Assembly: GCF_900101675.1 (NCBI RefSeq)
Contig: NZ_FNKG01000002.1
Span: 329,005 to 393,004, forward strand
Length of the DNA stretch: 64,000 nucleotides
Source of the DNA: Curtobacterium sp. UNCCL20
Lineage (GTDB): Bacteria; Actinomycetota; Actinomycetes; Actinomycetales; Microbacteriaceae
Direction of reading: 5' to 3'
Part shown: in pieces, positions 42,136 through 50,640 of the stretch
Layout of the letters: every line of letters starts with the position of its first letter
Position numbering within the stretch: position 1 is the first letter of the stretch
Translations under genes and position numbers: made by a program
The notes under the pieces: generated by a model
The model's input: only the letters and a program-made list of their open reading frames with translations
Database searches by the model: none
Told to the model about the DNA's origin: nothing

Positions 42136-43452
42136 TTACGCGGCCGTGCGGAGCGCGAGGCGCGCCCAGTCGGCGTCGAGGGTGCGGAGCTGGGGCTCGG
42201 GGTCGCCACCGAAGGCGATCGACTGCGCGTAGTTCGCGACCGGGATCTCGGCGGGGATGAGCTGGGAGGCGCCGAGGTAGAACGCGGCGTCGTCGTAGTA
42301 GGACTGCATGCCGGTCAGGGCCGGGTTCGACGCGGGCGGGGCGTCCTTCCGGACGCCGAACCCGTTGTTGTCCGCGTTGTACTTGTCGTTGACCTTCGGC
42401 TGCATGAGGAACGACAGGAACTCGCGCGCTGCCTCCTGCTTGCGGGATGCCTCCGGGATCCAGAGCGCGAGGTCGACGTTCACGCGGACCTTGCGGTCGG
42501 ACGCGTCGTCGGTGACCGGGAGCGGGAACGTGCCGAGGTCCATGTCCGGTGTGGTCTTGGCGATCTCACCGAGTGCCCACGGGCCCTGCAGGTACATCGC
42601 CGCCTTGCCCTGGGCGAAGGCGGTGTTGCCGTCGCCGTAGCCGCGGCTCGCAGCGCCCTTCTGGTGCCACTGGCGGAGCTGCACCATCCGCTGCATCGGG
42701 CCCGCGAAGTCCTGCTCGAAGGACACCTTCGAGCCCTTGCCGACGGAGGTGCCCTCGCGCTCCAGCGCGGCGAACGTCCGCGGCACGTCGAGCATGCCGC
42801 CGATCGAGTAGTCGAACATCCCCTGCGCGATCGTCCAGTTGTCCTTGAACGTCCCGTAGATGGGGTCGATCCCGGCGCGGGTGAGGCGCTCGCAGACGTC
42901 GGCGAACTCGCTCCACGTCGTCGGGACCTCGAGGCCCTGCTGTGCGAAGAGCTGCTTGTTGTAGATCACCGACGCGGCGGTCACCGAGTACGGCAGGGCA
43001 CTCTTCCGCCCGGGGTAGTCGGCCGTCTGCTCGAGGAGCGTCCACAGGTCGGGGTTGATCGTGTCCGCCTGGGGCAGGTCGGACAGGTCGGTGAGGGCGC
43101 CGTGCTCGACGAACGGCGCGACCGAGAAGTTGTAGTTCCAGCACCCGAGGTCCGGCGGTCGGTTCCGCACGAAGTTCGCGGACATGCTCGACGTCGAGTC
43201 GCGCACGACCCGGATCTTCGACTGGCTGGCGTGGAACTTCGCGATCACGTCGTCGAAGTACCCGATGACCTCGGGCTTCGAGACGTAGAACGTGATCGTC
43301 TCGGGTCGGCTGCTCGAGGAACCGATGGGGGCGCACCCGGCGAGCGCGAGGCCCGCTCCGATGCCGCCGGCCCCGAACAGGAACGAGCGGCGGCTGAGCG
43401 CTGCTGCGTTCCTGACCGCCGATCCCGTTGCCCCTGTGGCGTGTGGTCGCAC
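42136..43452 (-). CDS. Alpha-glucoside-binding lipoprotein, Tat-type signal
   Basis: Extracytoplasmic receptor of 438 residues. The leader has a twin-arginine motif SRRSFL (20-25) and lipobox LAGC with Cys40, suggesting Tat export and lipidation. The body follows SBP family 1 (ALPYSVTAASVIYNKQLFAQQGLEVPTTWSEF; AMYLQGPWALGEI). First gene of the operon, divergent from the ROK regulator, with an A/T-rich imperfect palindrome between. Confidence 0.91.
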   Translation of the reverse strand: MRPHATGATGSAVRNAAALSRRSFLFGAGGIGAGLALAGCAPIGSSSSRPETITFYVSKPEVIGYFDDVIAKFHASQSKIRVVRDSTSSMSANFVRNRPPDLGCWNYNFSVAPFVEHGALTDLSDLPQADTINPDLWTLLEQTADYPGRKSALPYSVTAASVIYNKQLFAQQGLEVPTTWSEFADVCERLTRAGIDPIYGTFKDNWTIAQGMFDYSIGGMLDVPRTFAALEREGTSVGKGSKVSFEQDFAGPMQRMVQLRQWHQKGAASRGYGDGNTAFAQGKAAMYLQGPWALGEIAKTTPDMDLGTFPLPVTDDASDRKVRVNVDLALWIPEASRKQEAAREFLSFLMQPKVNDKYNADNNGFGVRKDAPPASNPALTGMQSYYDDAAFYLGASQLIPAEIPVANYAQSIAFGGDPEPQLRTLDADWARLALRTAA

Positions 43453-43523
43453 GTCGTCTCCGTCCGTCCGGACCCGGCGTCCCTGCCGTTCCGGACCGCG
43501 AGTCGGCTCCGGTGCCGCTCGCA

Positions 43524-43552
43524 GGACTAAATATAGCCAGAAAATCTAATCC
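43524..43552. promoter_or_regulatory. Candidate ROK-regulator operator
   Basis: GGACTAAATAT (43524-43534) and AAATCTAATCC (43542-43552) form an imperfect inverted repeat in the only A/T-rich patch between the divergent binding-protein and ROK genes. A/T-rich interrupted palindromes are usual for Mlc/NagC-type ROK regulators. Confidence 0.55.
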
Positions 43553-43585
43553 CGCAAGGAACTGTCCACGCGATAGGGTCACGAC

Positions 43586-44767
43586 ATGCCGCCACCCCGT
43601 GGAACGAGCGCAGAGACGCTGCTCGCGTACGCCTTCGCAGTGCGTGCGTTCACCGCGACCGAGGCGATCGACGCGACCGGTCTGACCCGCTCGACGGTCC
43701 TCAGCGCGTGCGAGGAACTCATCCGGCTCGGCTGGGTCCGCGAACTCGACGACGCCCGGGCCGCGGGGGAGTACCGGATGGGTCGCCCCGCGCGGCGCTA
43801 CGAGCTCGACACCGCGACCGGGGTCGTCGTCGGGGTCGACGCCGGACAGCACCGGGTGACCGCGCTCGTCGCCGACCTGCGTGGCACCGTGCTCGGACGC
43901 TCCGCGGGCGATCTCGGTGAGTCCGGCCTCGAGGTGCCGGTGCGGCTCCGGGTCCTCGCCGAGACCGTGGATGCTGCGCTCGCGGACGCCGCCGTCCCCG
44001 CTGCCCGGGTGCTCGTCACGGTCGTCGGCATCCCGGCGCCCGTCGATGCCGGTGGGGCATCGCCGGGCGACGGCGGGTTCTGGGACCGGATGAACCCCGG
44101 GTTCGCCGGAGCCGTGCCGGGCGACCTGGTCGTGGTCGAGAACGACGCCAACCTGGCCGCCCTCGCCGAACGACCGTCGTCCGGCGAAGCCTCGTTCGCC
44201 GCCCTGCTCTCCGGGGAGCGTTTCGGTGCCGGCCTCGTCGTCGACGGGGTCCTCCTCCGCGGTGCGCACGGCGGTGCTGGTGAGATGCGGGTGCTCGAGA
44301 TCGTCGACGGCGTCGGGTCGTCGGACGGCATCGGTGCAGCCGCCCGCACACTCGTGGTCGAGGCCGTCGCCGCCGGGGACGTGGCGACGGGTGGGTCGCT
44401 CGGCCCCGACTCCGACGCAGCCGCCGTGTTCGCCGCCGCGCGCGCGGGGGACTCCGTGGCGTGCACGATCGTGGACCGGCTCGGGGACCGCCTCGCCCGC
44501 GTGTGCGTGCTGCTCGCGAGCCTGCTCGACATCGACCGCGTCGTCGTCGCCGGGGCCATCGCGGTGCCGGCCGCCCCGGTCATCGAGCGTGCCCGGGCCC
44601 TGCTCGACGGGTGGCACTTCGACCCCGTGCCGGAGATCGTCGCATCGTCCCTCGGCGCCGACGTCGTCGTGATCGGTGCCGTGGCCCACGCGGTCGACGC
44701 CGTCCGGGCCGACCCCCTGTCGTTCGCCCTCGTCGATCGTCCGGGTCCGCTCGCCACCGTCGTCTAG
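43586..44767 (+). CDS. ROK-family transcriptional regulator
   Basis: A 393-residue regulator: an N-terminal winged helix (LLAYAFAVRAFTATEAIDATGLTRSTVLSACEELIRLGWV) followed by the ROK sugar-kinase fold (VVVGVDAGQHRVTALVADLRGTVLG). The usual ROK zinc motif with three cysteines after GHxxx is absent; the region reads RGAHGGAGEMRVLEIVDGVG. It therefore probably lacks the structural zinc. Divergent from the alpha-glucoside operon, which it likely represses. Confidence 0.88.
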   Translation: MPPPRGTSAETLLAYAFAVRAFTATEAIDATGLTRSTVLSACEELIRLGWVRELDDARAAGEYRMGRPARRYELDTATGVVVGVDAGQHRVTALVADLRGTVLGRSAGDLGESGLEVPVRLRVLAETVDAALADAAVPAARVLVTVVGIPAPVDAGGASPGDGGFWDRMNPGFAGAVPGDLVVVENDANLAALAERPSSGEASFAALLSGERFGAGLVVDGVLLRGAHGGAGEMRVLEIVDGVGSSDGIGAAARTLVVEAVAAGDVATGGSLGPDSDAAAVFAAARAGDSVACTIVDRLGDRLARVCVLLASLLDIDRVVVAGAIAVPAAPVIERARALLDGWHFDPVPEIVASSLGADVVVIGAVAHAVDAVRADPLSFALVDRPGPLATVV

Positions 44768-44768
44768 T

Positions 44769-45181
44769 GCCGGTGCCGGTGCCGGTGCCGGTGCCGGTGT
44801 CGGTGCGGTGCCGGACCCGCTCGCCGCACGGTGCCCGGTCCGCCAGGGCGTGCGGGGTACGTCGGCTGGTGCGAGGTTGCAGGCCGGCACCGGGTCGCCG
44901 ACCTCGCACCGGGTGACGAAGGACGCACGGTGCGGTGCCGGGCCCGCTCGCCGCACGGTGCCCGGTCCGCCAGGGCGTGCGGGGTACGTCGGCTGGTGCG
45001 AGGTTGCAGGCCGGCACCGGGCCGCCAACCTCGCACCGGGTGACGAAGGACGCACGGTGCGGTGCCGGGCCCGGTCGCCGCACGGTGCCCGGTTCTCCAG
45101 GGCGTGCGGGGTACGTCGGCTGGTGCGAGGTTGCAGGCCGGCACCGGGCCGCCGACCTCGCCCCGGGTGACGAAGGACGCA
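44769..45181. repeat. 127-bp tandem repeat in three copies, with a CCGGTG microsatellite
   Basis: Units start at 44801, 44928 and 45055, an exact 127-bp period ending at 45181, with only scattered differences. Each unit contains the family C core GGTGCGAGGTTG with a nearby complement. A CCGGTG hexamer run (about 44769-44806) precedes them. No ribosome-binding site or protein-like frame is present, so I treat it as non-coding. Confidence 0.88.
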
Positions 45182-45446
45182 CGGTGCGCACGCGCCGCGC
45201 CGCCCCGCCACGCCACGCGCCGCTCGCCCCGCCCCGCGCCGACCCCGCGCCGACCCCGCGCCGCCCCCCCGCCCCGCCCCGCCCCGCGCTGCCCCCACCG
45301 AGCACCGAGGGTTGACAGCGCCCGAGCGCGGTGCCACCCTGGCCCATGTTGACGTTGCCATCCGCCGAGCGGGGGCCCAGCCGGCACATCGACCACGGCA
45401 CGACGACGTCGTCGTGCCGCTCCAACGGAGGAGCCAGGGAGGAACC
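45182..45446. other. Intergenic C-rich region before the GH5 gene
   Basis: Runs of CGCC and CCCCG dominate 45188-45300; no gene is seen. The promoter of the GH5 gene should lie in 45310-45430. Only an AGGGAGG ribosome-binding site just before 45447 is certain. Confidence 0.5.
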
Positions 45447-46559
45447 ATGCACACTCGATCGACCAGAGGCGCACGCAGGATCGTCGGAGCACTCGCCGTG
45501 CTCGCCGGTGCGACCGCCATCGCCCTCGCCGCACCGGCCGTCGCCACCGCGACGCCGGCTGCGGCCGCCGGTCACGGCCGACCCACGCCGACCCTCGACC
45601 CGACGCAGTTCCACGGCGTCAACTGGGCCGACCCCCGCGACAACTACGTGAACGGCCCGGTTGTCCTGTCCGGGCTGTCGACCGCCGACGACTACCGCAC
45701 GGTCTACCGGACCGCCCAGCGGGTCGTCCGCGAGTTCCGGAAGGACCTCGGGGCGAACACCGTCCGCCTCCCCGTCAACCCGTACTCGGTGGGCACCACG
45801 TGGTGGAAGTCCTACAAGGGGGCCGTCGACGCCGCCCGGCACGAGGGCTTCAAGGTGGTGCTCGGCTACTGGGAGGGCAGCGACGCGAGCAAGGACGGGA
45901 AGGTCGACGACCCGGCCGCGTGGACCGCGATGTGGGACACCCTCACGCGCACCTACGCCCACGACCGCGGTGTGTACTTCGAGCCGATGAACGAGCCGTT
46001 CGGGTACACCTCGGCGGAGTGGATCCAGGTCGCGACGAACTGGGTCGACCGCTACTCGGCGCGGGGCATCCCACGTGACCGGGTGTTCGTGAGCGGCGTC
46101 GGCTACAACGACCACGTCGACGCAGTCTGCGCTGCGCCGGCCCTGGCCGGCACCTACGTGTCGCAGCACTACTACGGCTTCTGGGGGACGCACGACGCGG
46201 CGGGCTGGAGGGCCGACTTCGAGAGCCGTCTCGGTGACCAGGCGTGCTCGGCCCGGACGGTGCTCGACGAGTTCGGCGTGCCGATGACGACCGGCATCGA
46301 CTACCGCGGCTCTGCGACGACCGGTGTCGCGGACACCGACAACTCGGTCACGTTCCTGCAGACGGTCACGGCGGTTGTGCGGGAACGGCACCTCGGTGCC
46401 GTCTACTGGCCGGGCCTCCGGACCGACGACACCTACAGCCTGGAGGCGCTGCAGGGCTCCGGCTCGCGGCTCACGCTCGGCGTGACGAACGCCTCGGGCG
46501 TCGCACTGCTGCACTGGGCGTGGGGAGCCGGTCGGCACGCGCCGTTCACGGTGGGCTGA
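45447..46559 (+). CDS. Secreted GH5-like cellulase-family glycoside hydrolase
   Basis: Exported endo-glycanase of 370 residues. The N-terminus is a Sec-type signal (RRIVGALAVLAGATAIALAAPAVATATPAAAA). The barrel has the GH5 hallmarks: HGVNWADP opening, acid/base Glu183 in FEPMNEP and nucleophile Glu275 in LDEFG. It is followed by a strong hairpin and a convergent GH16 gene. The substrate, probably a beta-glucan, mannan or related glycan, is not decided; no carbohydrate-binding module is attached. Confidence 0.87.
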   Translation: MHTRSTRGARRIVGALAVLAGATAIALAAPAVATATPAAAAGHGRPTPTLDPTQFHGVNWADPRDNYVNGPVVLSGLSTADDYRTVYRTAQRVVREFRKDLGANTVRLPVNPYSVGTTWWKSYKGAVDAARHEGFKVVLGYWEGSDASKDGKVDDPAAWTAMWDTLTRTYAHDRGVYFEPMNEPFGYTSAEWIQVATNWVDRYSARGIPRDRVFVSGVGYNDHVDAVCAAPALAGTYVSQHYYGFWGTHDAAGWRADFESRLGDQACSARTVLDEFGVPMTTGIDYRGSATTGVADTDNSVTFLQTVTAVVRERHLGAVYWPGLRTDDTYSLEALQGSGSRLTLGVTNASGVALLHWAWGAGRHAPFTVG

Positions 46560-46578
46560 CCAGGTCGACCCACGGACG

Positions 46579-46616
46579 ACAGGAGGCGCGGTGCCAGCTG
46601 GCACCGCGCCTCCTGT
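46579..46616. terminator. Bidirectional hairpin terminator, repeat family A
   Basis: ACAGGAGGCGCGGTGC at 46579-46594 pairs with its perfect complement at 46601-46616; even the loop CAGCTG is self-complementary. It lies between convergent genes. Confidence 0.72.
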
Positions 46617-46633
46617 CCGTCACAGGATGTGGG

Positions 46634-47578
46634 TCACTCCGTGGTGGAGACCCAGTCGATCAGCAGGTTGCCGGAGGCACCCCAGTTGCCGACCTGGAAC
46701 ATGAAGCGGTGCGGCTTCGTGGGGACGTCCTGCGTGACGGTCTGCAGGACCTTGCCGTCCACGCTGTACGTCACCGACTTCCCCGGGTCCCAGTCGATCG
46801 TGTAGGTGTGCCAGTCACGCCAGGAGACCCCGGTGGGGACCTGGACGCGCTCGGCTTCCTGACCGGGCGTCATCGAGTGCTGGAACGCGGACGGGCTCGA
46901 CTCGAAGTTGCCCTCGGGGAAGTCGATCTCGCCGTCGGACCAGACGTTCGACGTCGGCCACAGCATGAACGCCGCACCGTTGCCGTCGCCACCGGTCGCC
47001 TTCGCCCGCACGGAGAAGGAGCCACCGACGTGGTCCCATGCTCCGGCGACCGTGCCGAAGGTGCCGGCTGCACCGGCGCCCCCGAGCTGGACGTCCATGA
47101 CGCCGTCGTGGACGGAGACGGTCTTGCTCGGCTCGTAGATGCCGGACGTGCCGTCGGGGTAGGGCTGCCACGCCTGGCGGTACGCCGAGGCGACCTGACC
47201 GATGGCGGCCGAGGCGGAGAAGTCCTCGACGAACGAGGCGTCCGGTGCAGCCGAGGCGTCGCTGTCCGACGAGCTGTCGGCAGCGGGCGCCGCCGACTCG
47301 TCGTCCGCGACGGGAGCCGCCTCGGAGTCGTCGGACGGTGCGGGGGTCGGCGTGATCTCGCTCCCGACCGGAGCCGATGTCGGCTCGTCCGACGGGGCCG
47401 TTTCGGCCGCGCCGTCCGTGGGGGTGTCGGACGGGTCCGGGGTGGGGGACGCCGTCGGGGGTGTGCGGTGGTGCCCGTCCCAGCCGCCCCACCAGGTGTG
47501 GGCGGAGGCTGCGGTGGGCACACCGAGGACGAGGGCGCCGGCGGCCGCTGCTGCGACGACGGCGGAGCGACGGTTCAC
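46634..47578 (-). CDS. Secreted GH16-family glycoside hydrolase with acidic linker
   Basis: Exported beta-glycanase. The catalytic motif EIDFPE (E217, D219, E222 from the chosen start) is the GH16 ExDxxE signature; the family opening (DASFVEDFSASA) and closing (FMFQVGNWGASGNLLIDWVSTTE) fit. A signal peptide (VNRRSAVVAAAAAGALVLGVPTAASA) is followed by a Pro/Ser/Asp/Glu-rich linker of about 75 residues. The start is uncertain: GTG 47578 fits the signal peptide but has no ribosome-binding site, and ATG 47743 would add 55 residues. Likely targets are beta-1,3- or mixed-linkage glucans. Confidence 0.83.
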   Translation of the reverse strand: MNRRSAVVAAAAAGALVLGVPTAASAHTWWGGWDGHHRTPPTASPTPDPSDTPTDGAAETAPSDEPTSAPVGSEITPTPAPSDDSEAAPVADDESAAPAADSSSDSDASAAPDASFVEDFSASAAIGQVASAYRQAWQPYPDGTSGIYEPSKTVSVHDGVMDVQLGGAGAAGTFGTVAGAWDHVGGSFSVRAKATGGDGNGAAFMLWPTSNVWSDGEIDFPEGNFESSPSAFQHSMTPGQEAERVQVPTGVSWRDWHTYTIDWDPGKSVTYSVDGKVLQTVTQDVPTKPHRFMFQVGNWGASGNLLIDWVSTTE

Positions 47579-47817
47579 CGTGTGGACCGTTCGACGATGG
47601 GCGTGGGGGTCGTTGCGCGCACAGGAGTGCGCGTCGTTCGAGTGTCGATGTTCGGGCTCCTCGGGTGTGGGGCTCGGGGATGGAACGGACCCGCGTCCGG
47701 CGGTGCTGCCGCCGGGCTTCGGTGACGAGTCCACGAACATCATGCCCCATGTGTGCCCCGTTCGGGGGGTCTTGACAGAACCGCCCCGTGGATGGACATT
47801 GACCCGAGGGAACCTCG

Positions 47818-49143
47818 TCAGCTCCGGGCGATCGGGGTCAACCGCTGGAGCTGTGTGACGTGCCCCGGCTCGAGCTCGTCGAGGGTCGCGACACCGAGCA
47901 GCCGCATGGTCCGTTCGATCTGCTCGGAGAGGATCTGGATCATCCGGTCGACCCCCGCTTCGCCGCCCGCCATCAGGCCGTACAGGTACGCCCGGCCGAC
48001 CATCGTGAAGCGCGCGCCGAGGGCGACCGCGGCGACGATGTCGGCGCCGGACATGATGCCGGTGTCGAGGTGCACCTCGGTGTCGTTGCCGACCTCCTTG
48101 ACCACCTGGGGCAGCAGGTGGAAGGGGACCGGGGCGCGGTCGAGCTGCCGGCCGCCGTGGTTCGAGAGCGTGATCCCGTCCACCCCGAGGTCGGCCAGGC
48201 GCTTCGCGTCCGCCAGGGACTGGACGCCCTTGACGACGACCTTGCCCTTCCACTGGTCGCGGATCCAGGCGAGGTCCTCGTAGGTGACGGTCGGGTCGAA
48301 CATGTGGTCGAGGAGCTCCCCGACGGTGCCGGACCAGCGGTCGAGCGAGGCGAACGCCAGCGGCTCGGTGGTCAGGAAGTCGAACCACCACCACGGCCGG
48401 GGGATCGCGTTGACGATCGTCTTGGCGCCGAGCTGCGGCGGGATCGAGAACCCGTTCCGCTTGTCCCGCAAGCGCGCTCCTGCCACGGGCACGTCCACCG
48501 TGACGAGCAGCGTGTCGAACCCGGCCTTCTCGGCGCGGGAGACCAGCGCCATCGACTTCTCGCGGTCCTTCCACATGTAGAGCTGGAACCAGTTGCGGCC
48601 GTGCGGGTTGGCGTCGCGCACGTCCTCGATCGCGGTGGTGCCCATGGTGGAGAGCGAGAACGGGATGCCGGCGCGACCGGCGGCGCGGGCTCCGGCGCGC
48701 TCGCCCTCGGTCTGCATCATCCGCGTGAAGCCGGTCGGGGCGATGCCGAACGGGTACGCCACGTCCCCGCCGAGCACCTGGCGCGAGGTGTCCACGGTCG
48801 ACACGTCGCGGAGGATCGCCGGCGTGAACTCGATGTCCTCGAACGCCTGGCGGGCCCGGGCGAGCGAGATCTCGGCCTCGGCGGCACCCTCGGTGTAGTC
48901 GAACGCGGCCTTCGGGGTCCGACGCGCGGCGATCTTCCGGAGGTCCCAGATCGTCAGCGCGGACTCGAGCCGGCGGCGGCGCGCGTTGAGGTCCGGCTTC
49001 TTGAACTGCATGAGCGGCGCGAGGTCGTGCACGGTCGGCAGCTGCCGCTTCACCCGGGCGCGCGCCGCGGACGCGGGACCGGTCGAGGCAGCGGGAGCCC
49101 CGGTCGCGGGGTCGACGCGGTGCTGGTCGTCGGTCGTGGTCAT
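47818..49143 (-). CDS. lldD: FMN-dependent L-lactate dehydrogenase / alpha-hydroxy acid oxidase
   Basis: Flavoenzyme of 441 residues oxidising L-lactate to pyruvate. Family features: [16 protein letters not shown] start of the domain, [14 protein letters not shown], and the active-site SNHGGRQLD with His329 and Arg332. The N-terminal 40 residues are an extension. ATG 49143 overlaps the rhaB stop by ATGA, so it is the last gene of the rhamnose operon. This makes sense because the RhaD fusion yields L-lactate from L-lactaldehyde. Confidence 0.92.
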   Translation of the reverse strand: MTTTDDQHRVDPATGAPAASTGPASAARARVKRQLPTVHDLAPLMQFKKPDLNARRRRLESALTIWDLRKIAARRTPKAAFDYTEGAAEAEISLARARQAFEDIEFTPAILRDVSTVDTSRQVLGGDVAYPFGIAPTGFTRMMQTEGERAGARAAGRAGIPFSLSTMGTTAIEDVRDANPHGRNWFQLYMWKDREKSMALVSRAEKAGFDTLLVTVDVPVAGARLRDKRNGFSIPPQLGAKTIVNAIPRPWWWFDFLTTEPLAFASLDRWSGTVGELLDHMFDPTVTYEDLAWIRDQWKGKVVVKGVQSLADAKRLADLGVDGITLSNHGGRQLDRAPVPFHLLPQVVKEVGNDTEVHLDTGIMSGADIVAAVALGARFTMVGRAYLYGLMAGGEAGVDRMIQILSEQIERTMRLLGVATLDELEPGHVTQLQRLTPIARS

Positions 49144-50621
49144 GCGGTGCTCCTGACGGTGGGTCGGTCGGACCCGGCGCGTGACGACGCCGGGGACGTT
49201 GGGGTGTACCGCACGGGCTCGACGGTCCGTGCGACGGTGCTGCGGAGTGCCTCCAGTGAAGCCCCTCCGAGGCCTGCGAGTCCAGCGGCGCGCGCCTGGA
49301 CGAGGACGTTGCCGAGCGCGGTGGCCTCGACGGGACCGGCCAGGACGGGCAGCCCGGTGCGGTCTGCCGTGAGCTGGCAGAGCAGCCGGTTCTGGGAGCC
49401 GCCGCCGACGACGTGCACGACGCGGACGTCCTTGCCGGTGACGCTCCGGATGGTGTCCAGCGTCGACGCGTAGGCCGTGGCGAGCGACTCGAGGATCGAC
49501 CGCACGAACTCGGCTCGTGACGCGGGCGCGGTCAGTCCGTGCGCCACGCACCACGCGGCGATGCGCGACGGCATGTCGCCGGGCGGCGTGAACGACTCGT
49601 CGGCGGGGTCGAAGACGGGGACCGGGGCCGTGACGGCCGCGGCGGAGGCGAGGAGCGCCTCCAGGTCGATGCGTTCGCCACCGCGCTCCCAGGTGCGGAC
49701 GCTCTCGGAGAGCAGCCAGAGTCCCGAGACGTTCTTGAGGAAGCGGACACGGCCGTCGACGCCGCCCTCGTTCGTGCAGTTGGCGTCACGTGCCGCGTCC
49801 GACAGGACGGGCGCGTCGAGCTCGACGCCGACCAGCGACCACGTGCCGGACGAGATGTACGCGAAGTCCGGGTCGGTCGCGGGGACCGCGACGACCGCTG
49901 AGGCCGTGTCGTGCGACCCGACGAGCGTCACCGGTGCGGTGCCGCCCACGGTGTCGGCGACGGACGGCAGCAGGGGGCCGAGTCGGTCACCCGGGTCGCG
50001 CAGGGTGGGCAGGAGTCCGGCCGGGAGGCCCGCAGCCGCCCGCAACGCCGGGTCCCACCCGCACGTGGTCACGTTCAGGGCCCCGGTCGTCGACGCGTTC
50101 GTGCGTTCGGCCGCCTCGACGCCGGTGAGCCAGTACCCGAGCAGGTCGGGCACCAGCAGGGCGCGGTCGGCTCCGCCGAGGGCCGGGTCCGCCGCCCACT
50201 GGAACAGCGTGTTGAACGGCAGGTGCTGCAGACCGTTCCTGCGGTAGAGCTCGGCGGCGTCCATGCGGGCGTGCACCGGCGCCACGCCCCGTTCGTGCCG
50301 CTCGTCGCGGTACGCGTACGGCAGACCGAGCAGCCGGCCGTCACGGAGGAGGCCGTAGTCGACCGCCCACGAGTCGATGCCGACGCTGACGATCCCGGGG
50401 TGCCCGGCGAAGGCCCGGCGGAGCCCGTCGATCGCCTGCCGGTACAGCTCGACGACGTCCCAGTGCAGGGCCTGGCGATCGCCCTCGTGCACCGCCACCG
50501 GGCCGTTCGGGAACCGGGCGACGTGCTCCATCCGCACGCCGTCCGTGTCGATGTGGCCGACGATCACCCGGCCGCTGGTCGCTCCGAGGTCGACCGCGGC
50601 GACGCTGCCGCTCGTGTGCAT
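49140..50621 (-). CDS. rhaB: L-rhamnulokinase
   Basis: FGGY-family kinase of 493 residues phosphorylating L-rhamnulose to L-rhamnulose 1-phosphate. [15 protein letters not shown] is the phosphate-binding N-terminus, [12 protein letters not shown] the typical RhaB segment, and [25 protein letters not shown] the C-terminal adenosine motif. Length matches E. coli RhaB. It lies 19 nt after the aldolase-dehydrogenase gene and overlaps lldD. Confidence 0.94.
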   Translation of the reverse strand: MHTSGSVAAVDLGATSGRVIVGHIDTDGVRMEHVARFPNGPVAVHEGDRQALHWDVVELYRQAIDGLRRAFAGHPGIVSVGIDSWAVDYGLLRDGRLLGLPYAYRDERHERGVAPVHARMDAAELYRRNGLQHLPFNTLFQWAADPALGGADRALLVPDLLGYWLTGVEAAERTNASTTGALNVTTCGWDPALRAAAGLPAGLLPTLRDPGDRLGPLLPSVADTVGGTAPVTLVGSHDTASAVVAVPATDPDFAYISSGTWSLVGVELDAPVLSDAARDANCTNEGGVDGRVRFLKNVSGLWLLSESVRTWERGGERIDLEALLASAAAVTAPVPVFDPADESFTPPGDMPSRIAAWCVAHGLTAPASRAEFVRSILESLATAYASTLDTIRSVTGKDVRVVHVVGGGSQNRLLCQLTADRTGLPVLAGPVEATALGNVLVQARAAGLAGLGGASLEALRSTVARTVEPVRYTPTSPASSRAGSDRPTVRSTA

Positions 50622-50640
50622 GACGCTGCTCGCTTCCGGA

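Noticed and set aside
44801-45181. CRISPR array or repeat protein in the 127-bp tandem repeats
   Set aside because: Whole units repeat without unique spacers, the unit is far longer than a CRISPR repeat, and the frames through it encode Arg/Pro/Gly-rich sequence without start signals.
42566-45547. Very long open frames opposite real genes (for example a 993-codon frame on the minus strand)
   Set aside because: They are shadow frames of high-G+C codon usage: Arg/Pro/Ala-rich, no family motifs, no ribosome-binding sites, and they overlap well-supported genes.
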